A DNA stretch of 64,000 bases from Sphingomonas sp. OV641. GTDB lineage: Bacteria > Pseudomonadota > Alphaproteobacteria > Sphingomonadales > Sphingomonadaceae. The translations under genes were made by a program, and so were the position numbers. The stretch spans positions 124,001-188,000 of the forward strand of contig NZ_FNZB01000002.1 of assembly GCF_900109205.1 (NCBI RefSeq), given 5' to 3'. The notes under the pieces were generated by a model, which was given only the letters and a program-made list of their open reading frames with translations, did not search any database and had not been told where the DNA came from. This document shows, in pieces, positions 63,953-64,000 of the stretch (positions are counted from its first letter, which is position 1; the number at the start of each line of letters is the position of its first letter).

Positions 63953-64000
63953 TGGACCAATCACAACCGGCCAGTGACGGCGAACGCTTCATCTGGCGCC
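63949..64000 (+). CDS. Start of a further gene cut by the window edge
   Basis: An ATG at 63949 overlaps the flippase stop (ATGA) and runs open to the edge: MMDQSQPASDGERFIWR. A second in-frame ATG at 63952 is an alternative start. The fragment is too short to assign; a glycosyltransferase or other polysaccharide gene would fit the locus. Confidence 0.4.
   Translation, partial: MMDQSQPASDGERFIWR

Overview
The window is high-GC, gene-dense chromosomal DNA from an alphaproteobacterium, almost certainly a sphingomonad (Sphingomonas or a close relative). I infer this from the rpmF-plsX-fabH-ihfA-merR block, the rimP-nusA-ylxR-infB / rbfA / truB-rpsO-pnp information-processing genes, the imuA-imuB-dnaE2 mutasome, class I PHA synthase with phasin, a branched-chain 2-oxoacid dehydrogenase operon, and a rhamnose/UDP-glucuronate exopolysaccharide locus. 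I saw no tRNA, rRNA, CRISPR, prophage or intact insertion sequence.

Layout. 1-3110 (+): ribosomal protein L32, phospholipid and fatty acid initiation (plsX, fabH), IHF alpha and a MerR regulator. 3273-7408 (-): an unusual ThiD-VOC fusion, DUF1272 zinc protein, hotdog thioesterase, TauE/SafE exporter and an AlaC-type aminotransferase. 7585-9897 (+): phaC and a phasin separated by a TGC-rich inverted repeat that resembles a PhaR operator. 10310-23613 (mostly -): pnp, rpsO, truB, M50 protease, tdk, rbfA, infB, ylxR-like gene, tautomerase, nusA, rimP; this superoperon is broken by a DUF4126 gene and by a GIY-YIG gene on the opposite strand. 23760-28934: an AAC(3)-I-like acetyltransferase, a 47-residue membrane protein, an SRPBCC protein and bkdA1-bkdA2-bkdB. 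29477-35939 (+): imuA-imuB-dnaE2. 36009-42088: P450, double-hotdog thioesterase, FAH-family hydrolase, long-chain-type acyl-CoA dehydrogenase and a soluble MCP-like protein. 42248-53859: a membrane MCP coupled to a small exported protein, RhlE helicase, nitroreductase, thiolase, SDR, thioesterases, CsbD-like protein, crotonase, PQQ sugar dehydrogenase lipoprotein and a VOC protein. 53856-64000: ugd, a polyprenyl glycosylphosphotransferase, rmlCBDA, a Tat/lipobox beta-helix protein, a methyltransferase, a flippase and a clipped gene.

The most unusual feature is a dense population of palindromic repeats. At least three families are present: CTCCCTCTCCCC-type, GTTCG..CCTGAGC..GTCGAAG-type and GTCATCCCGG-type. 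Most lie between genes, but four copies sit IN FRAME inside conserved proteins: TruB, the Bkd E2 linker, ImuB and DnaE2. Each adds about 25-55 residues of foreign, repeat-encoded peptide without breaking the frame. This resembles the in-frame palindromic elements known from Rickettsia and is the strongest candidate here for an under-described system. ImuB carries a further long N-terminal insertion beyond its repeat.

How the genes work together: thiolase, SDR, crotonase, acyl-CoA dehydrogenase, five hotdog thioesterases and the Bkd complex all handle acyl-CoA thioesters and could feed PHA synthesis by phaC. The last 10 kb makes nucleotide sugars (UDP-GlcA, dTDP-rhamnose), starts a lipid-linked oligosaccharide and probably flips it across the membrane.
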